Part shown: positions 47,653-60,118 of the stretch, in pieces | Position numbering within the stretch: position 1 is the stretch's first letter | Layout of the letters: the number at the start of each line of letters is the position of its first letter | Source of the DNA: Elymus sibiricus | Lineage: Eukaryota > Streptophyta > Magnoliopsida > Poales > Poaceae | NCBI GenBank assembly: GCA_039707655.1 | Contig: CM077674.1 | Coordinates: 237,189,904-237,253,903, forward strand | Direction: 5' to 3' | DNA length: 64,000 nt | Notes under the pieces: model-generated | Told to the model about the DNA's origin: nothing | Database searches by the model: none | What the model saw: only the letters and a program-made list of their open reading frames with translations | Translations under genes and position numbers: made by a program

Positions 47653-49086
47653 CTAAATGACTGATGTGTGATGAGCCAAATTCTTCTTCTCCAGCTCTGC
47701 TTTTAGTTCAATAAGAGTCTGTTTTGCACTTGCCAGCTGGGAAAGTGCCTCCTCCTTCTAAAACACAATCTCAGCATAGCCTAATTTAACATATCTGAGA
47801 TCATTACCCATCCTTGTTTTTTTTTTTGCATCTTCATATATTCTGCAGCGTTGACAACGTTTTCTCTAAGCCCAACTCTACTCTCTTCCTCATACATGCT
47901 CCAAATCTTTGCTAGGCACATCTTCAAAGATAGTGGCCATTCTTGATCAACCCACTCCAGGTAAGAACACTTCCGTTCATCATGTAATATTTAAAACCAA
48001 AGCAGTTAGAATTTTAGGAAAAAATAGGTTTATACCAACTTAGAAAATAACCACATACATATCTTGAAAAACTGAAGAAACACGTTAATTATGACATATC
48101 TTCTCAGAAAGTTCAATGTGTAAATGAATTAATTGCTACTGAGAAAACAGCCAAATTCAGGAACATCATAAGCTAAAATTAACTGCAACAAAGCTACAAG
48201 TAGTTAGTCATGTTTATTAACAAATTAAATATTTTATGAAGAAGCTGAATATAACTGCAACATCACAGTGACAGTGTTTAAATGACATCAAATTCATACT
48301 AACAGGTATGTACATGCACAAATTTGATAACATATAATTAATAGCACTGAGGCACTCCACTATGTAGGCCAAAAGCAGTGCCAAATCAACTTTTGCTACA
48401 TTTCGCACAGGTGCTCCGGACATGCCGAGCCGATCTCCGAAAAAAAGAGAACTGGAGCACCTAGTTGCTCCGATGCCCAGTTCCTTCGTGCCATAAAGTA
48501 TTAGTATTTTACTGCTTGGCTGCTCAGATGTGTGGAACAAAGTTGGCTGCACAAACTACTTTTATGCATACATCAAATTAGCACTAACAGGTATGTAAAC
48601 CGCTGAAGCGGTGCAAGATAATTTTCTCAGGGCATCATTGATGAGATGGCATCATTTTTAGATCTTTAGGGAGTATAACTGGGACACTGTCTTAATCATA
48701 TCTAGAATAACATAGCACAGTGACAGTGTCTGAATCACATCTAACAAATAATTTATGACCACAAAAGTGGGGCTAACCTTCTCCGCACATGCCAGAAACT
48801 TCCTCCCAGTGTCCATGGATTCAAAAGCAACTAACTTCACGCATGGAGATCAATGTTGACACCGAGAAGGCAGATCTTCAGCTACGCCGCTCCATTCCTT
48901 GCAACTGATGGTCTTAGGGAGCTACAAGAGGAAGATTGGGTCAAATAGGCCGCCAGGTTAAAATCCTCAATTCCAAATCATAACCCTAAGCCTAGGGGAG
49001 CGATAGAGAGGAGAGAGGTATACCCGACAGGTGACAGAGTCGTCGGAGGAGGACAAACCACTGGAGAGTTCATTCAGAAAGACCAT
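47653..49086 (-). pseudogene. GRF-zinc-finger-like protein gene, broken
   Basis: First exon 49086-49024 encodes MVFLNELSSGLSSSDDSVTCR and ends at a GT donor. A second exon ending at 48778 has FESMDTGRKFLACAEK, and a third (about 47975-47653) has YLEWVDQEWPLSLKMCLAKIW, a coiled-coil start and, beyond a TAG at 47758-47760 (probably former CAG), a helical tail ending at 47653. The split pattern, a DTGRKFLAC half followed by a WVD half, is that of plant GRF-type zinc-finger proteins that are abundant beside CACTA ends in wheat-group genomes. The start of exon two contains stops. Function unknown; GRF fingers bind single-stranded nucleic acid in other proteins. Confidence 0.5.
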
Positions 49087-49611
49087 GGCGTCCGCGGCGG
49101 CCGGATGCGAGACGGCGATATTGAGCAAGCAAGCGAGGAAGCGGCTATAGCTTAGGAAGGAAGGAGGAAACATGGGAAATGTGGCTCTTGGTTGGGTAGA
49201 AAAAGGGGTAGGGAGGCGGGGAGAGTTAGATATCGGCGGTAGGTGAATTTTTTCGACGAGGGCGGGGAAACTTGGCGCGGGAAGTGTCATCGGACACGAT
49301 TCATTTTGGAAAAATGTGTGAGATATCATACCATTGCAAACGGTTCTTATGCTTTACGCACATGCGATTGGTTTGAGCATTCAAATTTTGGTCCAATTTT
49401 TCCCTGGTGCTCTTCCACGTCATTGCATAATTCAACACCACTTGCTAGTTTGGGTACACAAAAGAGCAGCACACAGAGCACACTTACTTAATCGAGCAAG
49501 TTTAGTAATTAAATAGAGACAGTTGACCTAAAACATTGCTCTAACAAAAGACCAGCATTCTAAACAAAGGCTAAGTACGCATAATTTTGACAAAGCCACC
49601 GACGCGCCGCC

Positions 49612-50403
49612 CTATGCCTCGCCGGTGTAAGATGAGACGTCGACGACTTGTCCTGGCGACATTCCGCCATTGGTGGACTCCGCATCCCCCATGTTGAGCT
49701 CGATCGCGTCGTCGTCCACGTACTCGTCCTCAAGGTGGTAGTACTCGTAGTAGTGGCGGCGTCAGAGCTCGTGTTGGTACTCCACCACCGATTCCTCGAC
49801 GGACAGGCGCTTCTCAACATCCTCCTGAGCCAGGCGCAATTCATCCTCACGGACCTCGTCGCTCTCCGCCGCCTCCTGCATCTCCAGCTCCCACTTGACG
49901 ATCTCATTCATGGCCACCACCGCATCATCGTCGGCAAGCATCTTGGCATCCGCCTCCGCCACGTCTTCGGACGTGGGGTGTAGGCTGGATTCCGAGGAGG
50001 CCTGGAATATCTTGGCATTGGCATCCTCGATGTGGGAGTGGATGGACTCGACCCGGGCCAGGGCGACCTCCGCGGCATGGACGTCTGCTCGAGCGCTCTC
50101 GACGTTTGCAGCCGCCGTCACAACAGCTGCTACAGCCGTCTCGGCTGCTGCAGCTGCCCTGTCGGCTGCTGCAGACACCCTCTCGGTGGATGCAGCTGCG
50201 CTCTCGGCGTAGGCAGACGCGCGCTCGGCGGAGGCGGAGCCGCTCAGGGCGGGCGCGGCGACCGTACGGGCCCTCACGAAGCGCCTCCATGGCATCATTC
50301 TTTGGAGGAAGGGGTTGGGGAGTGGGGATCGGGCCAGGATTCGGGCGTGAACTGCACTTGCACAGATTCGGGGTGAGAAGATGAAGCTTATGGAGGGAGA
50401 CAT
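49612..50403 (-). pseudogene. Ala-rich coiled-coil ORF with one stop
   Basis: 264 codons from ATG 50401-50403 to TAG 49612-49614. TGA at 49762-49764 interrupts the frame, probably from CGA. An Ala/Glu-rich middle (about 50200-50040 on the minus strand) looks helical. The C-terminus is acidic with HYYEYYHLEDEYVDDD. A later start at MMPWRRFV is equally likely. Position and orientation suggest it travels with the GRF-like gene in the CACTA element. No function recognised. Confidence 0.45.
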
Positions 50404-50509
50404 AAATAGACCAGCAAATTTTCATCGCAAACGGTTGCTAATAAACAAATGTGTGTAATATAAAGTAAATTTGTATTACATATGAACGAGTAGGGTACAG
50501 TGCCAACGG

Positions 50510-50637
50510 ATAGTGTTTAAATTGTATGAATTTTTTATTATCATGTTTTCATGCACGAATGAAACTGTAATATTCAAATTTGGAAAATTTCCAGGCCTCA
50601 TTTGACCTTTTTAAGACATTAAATGAGTTTCTAGCCA
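50510..50637. other. Short spacer before the gypsy LTR
   Basis: AT-rich, nothing recognised. Confidence 0.4.
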
Positions 50638-51159
50638 TGTTGGGGATACACATAATAGGTAGGCCCACAAAGGGTCAAAATATCGTAAAGCATGGGGTCC
50701 GCACAGCAGGTGGGTCCAGATAAATTTCATTCAGACATACCATCCACTCGGACGTCAGGCAACCACTCGGTCGTATGACTTACTCGGACGTGTGAAGACC
50801 AACAGTCGGGAAGGCAGTTGAAACGTCATCCTCATAGTGGAGGTTTCTTAGTGGGCCGATATTATAGCATTGATGCTCTAATTTGTAACATAAGAGGTGA
50901 GGGGGTGGCGCACTCTATATAAGCCACCCCCCACCACATAGCTAGACAGGTTCTCATTCTTCTCCTCTCTCTTTCTCATTGTAATCTCCGGATACATACT
51001 CGGATAAAACAAAGCCTCTCCGGAGCACGAGACATAGGGCTGTTATCTCCACCGCGAGAGGCCCGAACTCGCTAAAACACCGTGTCACCCATATGCATCC
51101 CGATAGATCATGCTCCCTTACACTACCCCCTCTCTATTGTCGGAATCGTTCCCACGACA
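50638..51159 (+). repeat. 5' LTR of the tandem-repeat gypsy element
   Basis: TGTTGGGGAT to CCCACGACA, 522 bases, with TATATAAG near 50915 and a CT-rich leader. A primer site TTGGCGCCCACCGTGGGG lies at 51161-51178, a standard plant gypsy form. The partner LTR lies beyond 64000. Confidence 0.85.
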
Positions 51160-51374
51160 GTTGGCGCCCACCGTGGGGCATGACGTCTATCGAGCCATGA
51201 TGCATATGGTTATTTCTTTGATCACCGGTGGCAGATAGATTCTCGCTGGTGCCCTCTATTCGGTTTCATCTTCATGATCTAATACATTTGTTTGTACTGT
51301 TCATCTTCACGATGACCAAAGAATCGCAAATAGAAGCAACGGCAGCGTGAGACCAGGAAACCAATCGCACCTCC

Positions 51375-51640
51375 ACGCACGGCACCCGGCGCCGTCCGCT
51401 TCGTCATCGTCACACACGGCCACCGGTGCCGTATGCCTCCTCGTCGTCACGCACGGCCATCGACGCCGTCCGCCTCGTCGTGGTCACGCACGGCCACCGG
51501 CGCCGTCCGCCTCGTCGTCGTCACGCACGGCACCCAGCGACGTCCGCCTCCTCGTCGTCAAGCACGGCCACCGACGTTGTCCGCCTCTTCGTCATCATGC
51601 ACGGCCTTCGACGCCATTCGCCTCGTCGTCGACTCTGGTG
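51375..51640 (+). repeat. Tandem array, about 37-base unit, about 7 copies
   Basis: Unit built on GCACGGCCACCG and GTCCGCCTCGTCGTC, with small length changes. CG-rich. Confidence 0.8.
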
Positions 51641-52280
51641 GTCGTGCGTTCAGGTTTTGGACGTGAGCATCTCCATCAATGCATCATGAGGGCACCTGTA
51701 ACAGCAGTCGTCGATGAATCCTCGCCACCGATGGCTTCCGGCATCCGAGGCCAAGCACTCGCGGACAATGGGCGCACGCGGCGGCTCCTCCCTCAGGCTC
51801 GGTTGCGGGCTGGCGGCGCTCTCGTTGGTGCAACTGCCTTTCAGGATCGAGGAATCAAACACGTCGAGCTGGCCAACCGCCCGTCCCGCTCGCTTGTGCA
51901 TCCTCTAATCATGTGACGTGGGTGGGCCACCTACCCATTGATTAAGTGCATGCGCGAGAAGGAAACTGAAGGGAGTAACTCTCATAACTCTATGAGGAGT
52001 TATTTGGCTGCCTCATTAAATGCCTCATCAGGTGAGCAAAATACGCCAGGTAATCCTGCATGCATGCATAACCATCCGTGGACTTTAATTGTTGAAAAAT
52101 AGCATCCGTGCACGGACACTTTGTCCACCAAAATATATTCGTAGCTATGCTTGCTACTAACTTGTAGGTCACACGTCCGTCATCGTCTCCGGATAGTGGT
52201 TCACTCGGACAGACATTCCGTTTGACCTATATACAGACGACCAACATGTAGTCACTCGGCAGCCCCACGCATCACTACTC

Positions 52281-53085
52281 GGTGAGGCGTGTCTTCATCA
52301 CTCGACCGCCATGCGTGCCGTCACTCGGCGGGACGCGTCATCATCACTCGGCAGCTCCGCGCATCGCCACTCGGCGAGACACACCTTCGTCACCCGACCG
52401 CCCCGCGCGCCGTCACTCTGCTGGATGCTCAATCGCCACTTGGCGGGACGCTTCGTCATCACTTGGCAGCTCCGCGCATCGCCACTCCGTGAGGCGCGTC
52501 TTCGTCACTCGACCACCCCACGCGCCGTCACTCTGCTGGATGCTCCATCGCCACTCGGCGGAACGCGTCATCATCACTCGGCAGCTCCGCACATCGCCGC
52601 TCGGCGGGATGCGTCGTCATCACTCGGCTGCTCCACGCATCGCCACTCGGTGAGGCATGTCTTCGTCACTCGACCGCCCCGCACGCCGTCACTCGGCGGG
52701 ACGCATCGTCATCACTCGGTAGCTCCACGCATCGCCACTCGATGAGACACGCCTTCGTCACTCGACCGCCCCGTGCGCCGTCACTCTGCTGGATGCTCCA
52801 TTGCCACTCGGCAGGACACGTCATCATCACTCGGCAGCTCCGCGCATCGCCACTCGGCGGGCGTCATCACTCGGCAGCTTCGCACATCGCCACTCGGCGA
52901 GGCACGCCTTCGTCACTCGACCGCCCCGTGCGCCGTCACTCTGCTGGACGCGTCGTCATCACTCGGCAGCTCCGCGCATCGCCACTCGGCGAGAAACGTC
53001 TTTGTCACTTGGCCGCCCCATGCATCGCCACTCAGCCGGACGTGTCTACTTCGCTCGACCGCCCCGCGCGTCGTCAGACAGCTAA
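52281..53085 (+). repeat. Tandem array of CACTCGGC-rich units
   Basis: Higher-order repeats of about 46 bases built on CACTCGGCAGCTCCGCGCAT and CGCCACTCGGCGGGACGC. Every unit carries at least one CACTCGG word. Confidence 0.8.
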
Positions 53086-53454
53086 GTCATTCTTCACAAA
53101 CTGCATTCATTTAAATAGTTATTTCCGCATTATCGAGTGGCACGTAAGTCGTGCATGACGTCCACTCGGAGGCCACGCCACCGAGTGTATCTCTGTGCTC
53201 GGTTGTTTATTTTCATGTCAGAACACTACACTTCCACTTCATTTGGGTCCAATACTCAAAACGAGTTCAGTCGGATCCTTCAGTTTCACAAGTTCAGTCG
53301 GATTCTTCACTCTTTTGGACTCTTGCTGGTTTCGAACCACAAGAACCTGGCACACCCAGCGGGTGTCTAGGGGTGTAATTTACACAAATCATTTCAACAA
53401 AGATCAAATTACTTCGAGAATTTTTTATGTTAGCTTGTGCTATTTTTCATACAC

Positions 53455-54190
53455 AGGTTCTGTGCGCCATTCTCGACGACATGCTCTACTCGGCCGCCTC
53501 TGTGCGCCATTCTCGACGACATGCTCCACTCGGCCGCCACGCGTGCCGTCACTCTGCTGGATGCGTCGTCATCACTCGGTAGCCCCGCGCATCACCACTC
53601 GGTGAGGCGCGCCTTCGACACTCGACCGCCCCGTGCGCCGTCACTCTGCTGGACGCTCCATCATCACTTGGCCGCCCCACGCGACGTCACTCTACTGGAC
53701 GCGTCGTCATCACTCGGCAGCTCCGCGCATCGCCGCTCGATGAACACGTCTTCGCTACTTGGCCGCCCTGCGCGTCACCACTCCGCTGGATGCATCTACA
53801 CCATCGGCCGCCCCGCGCGTCGCCACTCCGACGGATGCGTCTACAGCAATTGGCCGCCCCGCGCGTCGCCACTCCGCTGGATGCGTCTACAACACTTGGC
53901 CGCCCCGCACGTCGCCGCTGTGCTGGATGTTTCTACACCACTCGTTCGCCCCGCGCGTCGCCACTCCGACGGATGCGTCTACAGCACTTGGCCGCCCCGT
54001 GCGTCGCCACTTCGCTGGATGCATCTACAACACTCGGCCGCCCTACGCGTTGCCACTCCACGGGATACGTCCACATCATTTGGATGCTCCGTGCGTCGCC
54101 ACTCCACGCGTTGCCACTCTGCGCGGCACGTCTTCATCACTCGGGCGTCCCACACGCCGTCGCTCAGCTAAACACATCTACACCACAACC
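53455..54190 (+). repeat. Tandem array related to the previous one, about 48-base unit
   Basis: Units around GGCCGCCCCGCGCGTCGCC and GGATGCGTCTAC. The first copies resemble the 52.3-53.1 kb array, later copies form their own subtype. Confidence 0.78.
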
Positions 54191-54204
54191 CCGAGTTGGT
54201 GAAC

Positions 54205-54561
54205 GACTTAGCTGCGACTCCGTATCGCCTAAGTTAAAAAAAGCTCCGAGTGAGGACATCATCTATACTCGGGGGCTTAGCTGCGACTTCGTATCGCCTA
54301 AGTTAAAAAACCACTCCGAGTGAGGACATCATCCTCACTTGGGGGCTTAGCTGCGATTCCGTATCGCCTAAGTTAAAAACTGCTCCGAGTGAGGACATCA
54401 TCTACACTCGGGGGCTTAGCTGCGACTCCGTATCGCCTAAGTTAAAAACCACTCAGAGTGAGGACATCATCCTCACTCGGGGGCTTAGTTGCGATTCCGT
54501 ATTGCCTAAGTTAAAAACCGCTCTGAGTGAGGACATCATCCTCACTCGGAGGCTTAGCTGC
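54205..54561 (+). repeat. Tandem array, about 69-base unit, 5 copies
   Basis: Unit contains CTTAGCTGCGA, CGTATCGCCTAAGTTAAAAA and GAGTGAGGACATCATC. The array is split by the nested element at 54562 and goes on at 63846. Confidence 0.88.
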
Positions 54562-55014
54562 TGTCGGAGATAAATCCGGCAGATCTCGGGTAGGGGGTCC
54601 CGATCTGTGGATCGTAAGCCTACGGCGTAACAAGGACGAAGAACACGGTGTTTTACCCAGGTTCGGGCCCTCCTAGGAGGTAATACCCTACGTCCTGCTC
54701 TTGTTTATTATGATGGAATAATACAGATTACAGAGTATATCTACCTCGAGATCTATGTCTAAACCCTAAGGTGTAGATGAGATTGTATATGCGCTAAGGC
54801 CGGGTTTGGAGGTTTATATAGACACCCCCAAACCCTAGGGTACAGAGGAGATGCGGATGGATCCGGCTTAGCTATCCTGGAGTGCGCAGCAAGTCTTTGG
54901 GAGTCCCTTCTGGATGCGTCTCTTCGGTCTTCTTGAACTTCGCAGGACCCTCTGGGGAAGGCCCACGGCCTAGTAACGGCCATATGTGGGACCCCCTAAT
55001 CCAGGACTCCCTCA
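54562..55014 (-). repeat. 3' LTR of the Tat-like element
   Basis: 453 bases; on the minus strand TGAGGGAGTCC to TCTCCGACA. A TATATAAA box on the minus strand lies near 54815. The adjacent polypurine tract reads TTCGGGGGCTAC (55015-55026, minus strand). Confidence 0.92.
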
Positions 55015-55606
55015 GTAGCCCCCGAACTTGCCTTCAACGCCAGAGATCTTCGGATGCATCGTCTTCTGGAGGTGTTCGGCTTGCAAGGTGAGTTTGCACC
55101 GTCTTTGGAATCATCGTTGCACTCTAGTCTTGTACCGAAAAGGTTGATAGTCATCGGGTCGTCAGTTCGGCGTATGTTTACCCAATTACTCTTCGGAGAG
55201 ATAGGACTGGTCAATGTGGAGAAAGCGGACCGGCCTGGGGTTCTGATGACCCATCTCCTCCTGAAACGTCATCTCCTTGATGACGTAATGCCAGAAAAGG
55301 CACTCAAGTGCCTCGAAGGCCGTTTTGAGGGACCATTTACTAGCCCGTTCCATCGAAGGGAGATAGTGCTCCCTTAATATGCGGGATTTTACTCCGCCAT
55401 TTGGATATCCCACGTCCACATAATGGGAGTTATGGGGAAGGTGGCGAGGCATGCGGCGGCGTGGACGGAACCCCATTAAACAAACGCTTATAAAAACCTG
55501 GGGGAGTCACGAACGAATCTTTCATCCGCCCAAACCTCCACCTTTAGCTTCTTTCTCGCGCACACTTCCCTGCCTCTGTTCTTGCCGTTTTCCCCTTTCC
55601 ACCAAG

Positions 55607-58600
55607 ATGAGCAAGGCCATTGGAGGCAAATGGCTGGCTTCCACCGTCAATGATGCGAAGATCGCGGAGTTACGGAGCTCGGGGTACATCTCCGCTGACG
55701 CAGAATGCCGCGCTCCCCCGGCAGGGCAGATCATTCCTACCCCAAAGCATGGGGAGCGGGTTGTATTTGTCCTGCATTTCTTGTGTGGACTCGGATTTCC
55801 CCTCCACCCCTTTCTTCGAGGTCTCCTTCACTTCTACGGGCTAGACTTCCATGATCTAGCCCTAATTCCCTTTTCCATATCACCACTTTCGTTATCTTCT
55901 GCGAGGCTTTCCTCAAGGTGCAGCCCCACTTCGGTTTATGGCTGCATCTCTTCGGCATGAAGAAGAGGACGGCCAAGGGCGTAGGAGGCACGCCGGAGTG
56001 CGGCGGCGCATCCCTCTGTGTCCTGGAGAAGAACAGATGGCTGCCCGGCACATTCCTTAACACCGTCCGGGGCTAGCAGAGCGGTTGGTTTTACCTAACC
56101 GAGCCCCGCGAGAAGGATTGGGCGGAGGCCGCGGCTTTCCGATCTGACGGGCCGATCCCACTTCAGTCATGGGCGGAAAAGGACATCCCCTGGGGGCAAG
56201 CGTCCGAACTTACCGCACTTACTGAGAAGATGGCTAGCCTGCCAAATCTCCACCTCTGGGATGTGGTTCAGGTGATGCTGGAATGCGGGGTTCCCCCTCT
56301 TCAGAAACGCCAAAAAGCGCTATGGGAGTTTGCCCCCTCAGACCCTAAGACGGTGTTGAGCCTACTCGTCCATCCGCGGGAGAAAATGTGGAAGTCCCTC
56401 TTCCTGAAAGAGAAGGACGAACAGGGCAACGTCTGGCCCTTTCCCGAGGAAGGATCTGACCAAGGTCTCTCAGCGATGAACGGCGGGGAGCAGGTATGTC
56501 ATATGTCTGAAAAGTTTGTTATGGTTAGTCTTCGGTTTTCTCCTTTCCTCTGCTTATTCTCCATACATCCGAACAGGAATGGGCCGATAAGGCGATCGAA
56601 TTCAGCTGCCCCGTTCCACCCCTCGAAGAGGAGACCTCGGCAAGGCTGGCGTAGCTCCTGGAACCAAGGCCGGCAGATGCTGCCCCTTTCAAGGGGCGGA
56701 CAAAGGGGAAATCGAACCGCGGGGTTAGGATCCGCGAGCCCCAGCCACAAGCATCCTCCCATATCTCCTCCGAAAAGGAGGAGACTAACACGACGGCGGC
56801 GGCGGAAGAAGAGGAGGAAGAGGAATCCTCCTCCGACAGGGCAGAGCTGGAAGTGCCAGATGGACAAGCATCTGAGCCACATCAACGGCTTCGGAAACGG
56901 CCCAGCGGGCCCATGGCGGCAAGGTCATCTGACAGCTCCACCTCCGAAGACGTGGAAGAGCCGAACCCGAAGAGGGTTAAACCGGCTCCAAACTCGTAAG
57001 TTCCATTGAATATCTATGTCATTTTAAAATAGTGACCTTTGTCTTCCCATATGCTTCATGATTTCCATATGTAGATCACCAAAACACCGGCCGTTTGACA
57101 CCACCGAGCTTGTGGTGGATTCGGACGGAGAGATTCCGTCTAGAATGGCAGAGAGCGGGGACGATGTCTGCACCCCCTCCTCCCCGAAGATAGACATCGG
57201 GGAGGTGTCTTCAAAAGCAACGCCTCCATCGCCGAGCAAAATGGTGGGGGCGGATGTTGAAATGGCCGAGGCCCACGCCTCAGTTTCTAAGACCTCGGAG
57301 CAGCCAAGCTCACTTCCGAGGCACGGGAAGATCGGAGGAGCCGATCTTCCTCCTGCTGCTGATATCGAGCAGTGGGGAACTGCGGCCCCTGCCCCCAAGA
57401 AAGGGGCAGGGAGTATAGTGCCGCCCGCCTTCGAAGAAGTGGCGGAGGGGCAAGTGCCGAAGATGGAGACGACGCTTGCCGATTCCTCCCTACCAGCCGA
57501 CCAGCGCGCCTTGGCCGGCATGTTTCTGGAGAGCTTTAATGCTCTGAAGGCCAGAGGTGAGGCAGCGTTCTTCGGAATGTTGTTCGTAATGAAGGTAAAT
57601 TTACCGTTTGCCCGAAATGTTATTTGGTAGTGTGATAGCCCCCCGAATTCTATGGTTATTAGGCGACCGATGGCCATAGAGTTTGGCAAGAAAAATTTCA
57701 CTTAATCTGTGAGGATGATCTTGGATGTTTGACACATCTGCAGGGGACCTCCCAAGCTCGATCGGCGTCCGAGCAGGAGCTGGAAGAAGTGCGCAAAAGA
57801 CTTAAGGAGTCAGAGGTGGCATGCGTCAAACTACGTTCGATGCTGGAGAAAGCACAAGGTATGATAGCCTATAAACTAGTTACGCAATATTTTTGCGTTG
57901 AAAATCCTTCCTCGTATGTGCTTGAGCAGCATCTTGTTTTGTAATGTGCAGCTATTACGGAGACAACGAAAAATCTCCAGTCTGAGCTAGCAACAGCTCG
58001 GAAAGAGGCCAAAGAAAGGAAGGTGTCAGCCAAAAAGGCAAACGCCGATCTTGAGGCCCTGAAGATTATGAGCAAGGGGCTCACATCTTGGGTAACCGAG
58101 GTCGAGAACCTCCTCCAGGATGCCTCTACAAGGTATGAGACCCTGGAGGCCAAGAAGAAGAAGGGGGACCTGCTGGTCTTCGAGCTGACCCAATCCTTGA
58201 AAGAGGAGCGCAGTAATGTGCGTCGGTTCCAGCAGGAGTTAAAGATGGTGGAGGATATCACCGCCGGTAAGCCATACCTTCTGCAATGCGTGTTCGGTGC
58301 TAATGCGACGCAGGAATTGACAAGAGTTTGGCGAACCGCAGGCGCCTTTACGGATCTACCAAAGAGCCTAGCAGACGCGCGGGCGTTGACACCGGCGTCA
58401 GGTGATAACTCCTTTCGGAAGGAGTTCTGGGAATAGTTCGGCGACAACAGCCGAACTCCCCTCCTTGCCGACAAGATGAAGTAGCTGATGGAGGTGCATA
58501 GGATGGCAGGCCCTGCCCTTCAAAATCTGAGCACGAAGCTCTGGCCAACCGACGCCGTTCCAACCAGCTACTTCGGTTTGCTCTGACGTCTGGTGGAAGC

Positions 58601-58826
58601 CCCGGCCCAGGTCGATGTGTGGAAATGTTCGGCCTGTATAGAGGGTGCTCAGCAAGCATTTGCTCACTTCAAAATGCACATCCCCATGATGGGGTGCGAG
58701 CGAGTGGCGACCGGTATACCTCCGAAGGGCAAGCCGCATCGGAAGCCAGAGACGTACATGGAGGATGCACTCAAGGGAGCTCAACAGATAGAGAAGATCT
58801 GCTCGAAGGAGAAGCTATTCCCCTAA
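55607..58826 (+). pseudogene. Six-exon antisense gene of the Tat-like element (putative gypsy-type transposon domain, coiled coil)
   Basis: Exons 55607-56493, 56577-56995, 57075-57594, 57744-57858, 57952-58266 and 58342-58826. All introns are GT-AG and all joins keep phase. N-terminal half has IPTPKHGERVVFV, LRGLLHFYGLDFHD and LHLFGMKKRTAKG, typical of the putative gypsy-type transposon domain of grass elements. Then come an acidic Ser/Glu-rich middle, a long coiled coil (57744-58266) and a conserved tail with VDVWKCSACIEGAQQAFAHF. Breaks: one-base loss near 55860, TAG 56074, TAG 56652, TAG 58434, TAG 58482, TGA 58584. It lies opposite to gag and pro and would need its own promoter; a CT-rich leader precedes the ATG. 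Function unknown. Confidence 0.8.
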
Positions 58827-60118
58827 ACATTGTACTCTTCGATGGCTTTCCGAAATTATGTAAATATTTTTGTTGGCCAATCGGCCGAAATGAAAAAATT
58901 ATGCCTTATTGTGCAATTGAAAAGGTTATCCTTGTGTGTGGCCGTTAAACTCTGAAAGCAACCAGTCATCGGCTTCTGCCCTTTGGTAGAGTATACGGAA
59001 GGTGTTTCAACCGAACAAACCTACACTTTATCCGACGTCTCGGGCCCGTAGGCAGCGGTGTTCGGGAAACCAGGCAATCAGACTTGTAAGGGCTATGCTT
59101 CCACTTAGCCAGTTAGGAAGAAATAACAAAAATTAAAGTGGGAACTAATAGATAGCCCCAGTGTGGGTCTGTTCAGCGCTCCGAAGAGGTCGTCCACATG
59201 TCTCTTTATAGAAAAAGATACCCCTCGCATTAAGCGGAGACCCCCAACGGTCTGTTTGGCGAAATGCCACTCATCGGACAGCTTGACCAGATCACGCCAT
59301 ACTACGACAGTCAGTTTTCGGCTTTCTCCACTGAGGTACTTGACCAGACTAGTCCAGAAATACAATCGCAGTGGTTCTCCCTTTTACCTCTCTAGCCGAA
59401 CGAGCGGAAAACATAGAGAGGTAAGCACAGGAGCCGGGCAATCCAACTATTGACCAAAGACGTAGTTCGGAGCTGATGCATATACAAAAATATCCGAGAC
59501 TTCCGATAGATGAGTTATCGGGTGATGCGGAAATTCTAAAGGACCAAGCTGAAGGGCAGAGCCCCAGCTATATTGGTCAACCGCACCCTTGGGCAGAAAA
59601 GGATAAAGCCTTCGCCCGAGCAATTCAGTTCGGGAGGATCTTGCAACTCACATGAAAAACAATAAGACAAAAAATTTAAAAGAAATGTCGTACAAAATGA
59701 TGCTGTTTTTCATTAGTGTGGTTGAACCATACAATCCCGATAACCAAACTAGGGCATTTAAAGATGCACCTATAAGTAGAAGAAGTTTTACAGGGGGGAA
59801 ACAAGTAGCTATAGAGTCATAGTTTGCCCTGTCGCACGTCTGCGCCTCCTTCTGATGAGTCGTCAGACAATGTATCCGGATTCTCGAACCTGACGTCCGT
59901 AGTTGATTATTTGCCAAAGACCTGCAAAAAAAGTTAGATGGTGTGTTCGGCATGACGCCGAATGAGGTGTCCCGAAGACTCTGTCGTACACACCGGCAGC
60001 CAGCCGAGATGATATTCTTATGATTCTCCCCACAGCCCCAGGGAATTTTAAGGGCAAAATGATGGACCCGTGGCACAAATAGTCTGATTAGGAGGATGGG
60101 GCCGTGGGACGCGAATCC
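58827..60118. other. Unassigned interior of the Tat-like element where pol is missing
   Basis: No RT, RNase H or integrase motif on either strand. Short frames only. Presumably a deletion scar or family-specific spacer. Confidence 0.6.

Larger units (their letters stand above)
46887..50509. mobile_element. CACTA-like element with captured gene fragments
   Basis: Left end CACTGGTGCAGTGACG, then AAACGGTTTTAACCCC and many CACACG or GATCACAC words to about 47400, a subterminal pattern known from Triticeae CACTA elements. The right part again has CGCAAACGGTT words (49330, 50425) and a possible CAGTG end at 50505-50509. No matching target duplication was found, so the right edge is tentative. The interior holds two minus-strand gene fragments and no recognisable CACTA transposase. 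Confidence 0.45.
51160..54556 (+). mobile_element. Interior of the tandem-repeat gypsy element (left part)
   Basis: Starts with the primer site and continues without recognisable gag or pol. It consists of four blocks of tandem repeats separated by short unique DNA, and resumes after a nested element at 63846. Likely a non-autonomous family; frames found here are by-products of repeats whose unit is close to a multiple of three. Confidence 0.6.

Noticed and set aside
50505..50509. CAGTG at 50505-50509 as a firm CACTA right end
   Set aside because: The flanking trinucleotides (ACG left, CCA right) do not match and the inverted repeat beyond five bases is poor; kept only as a tentative edge.
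52281..54561. CRISPR-like arrays of regularly spaced repeats
   Set aside because: No distinct spacers, eukaryotic retroelement interior, simple head-to-tail satellites.
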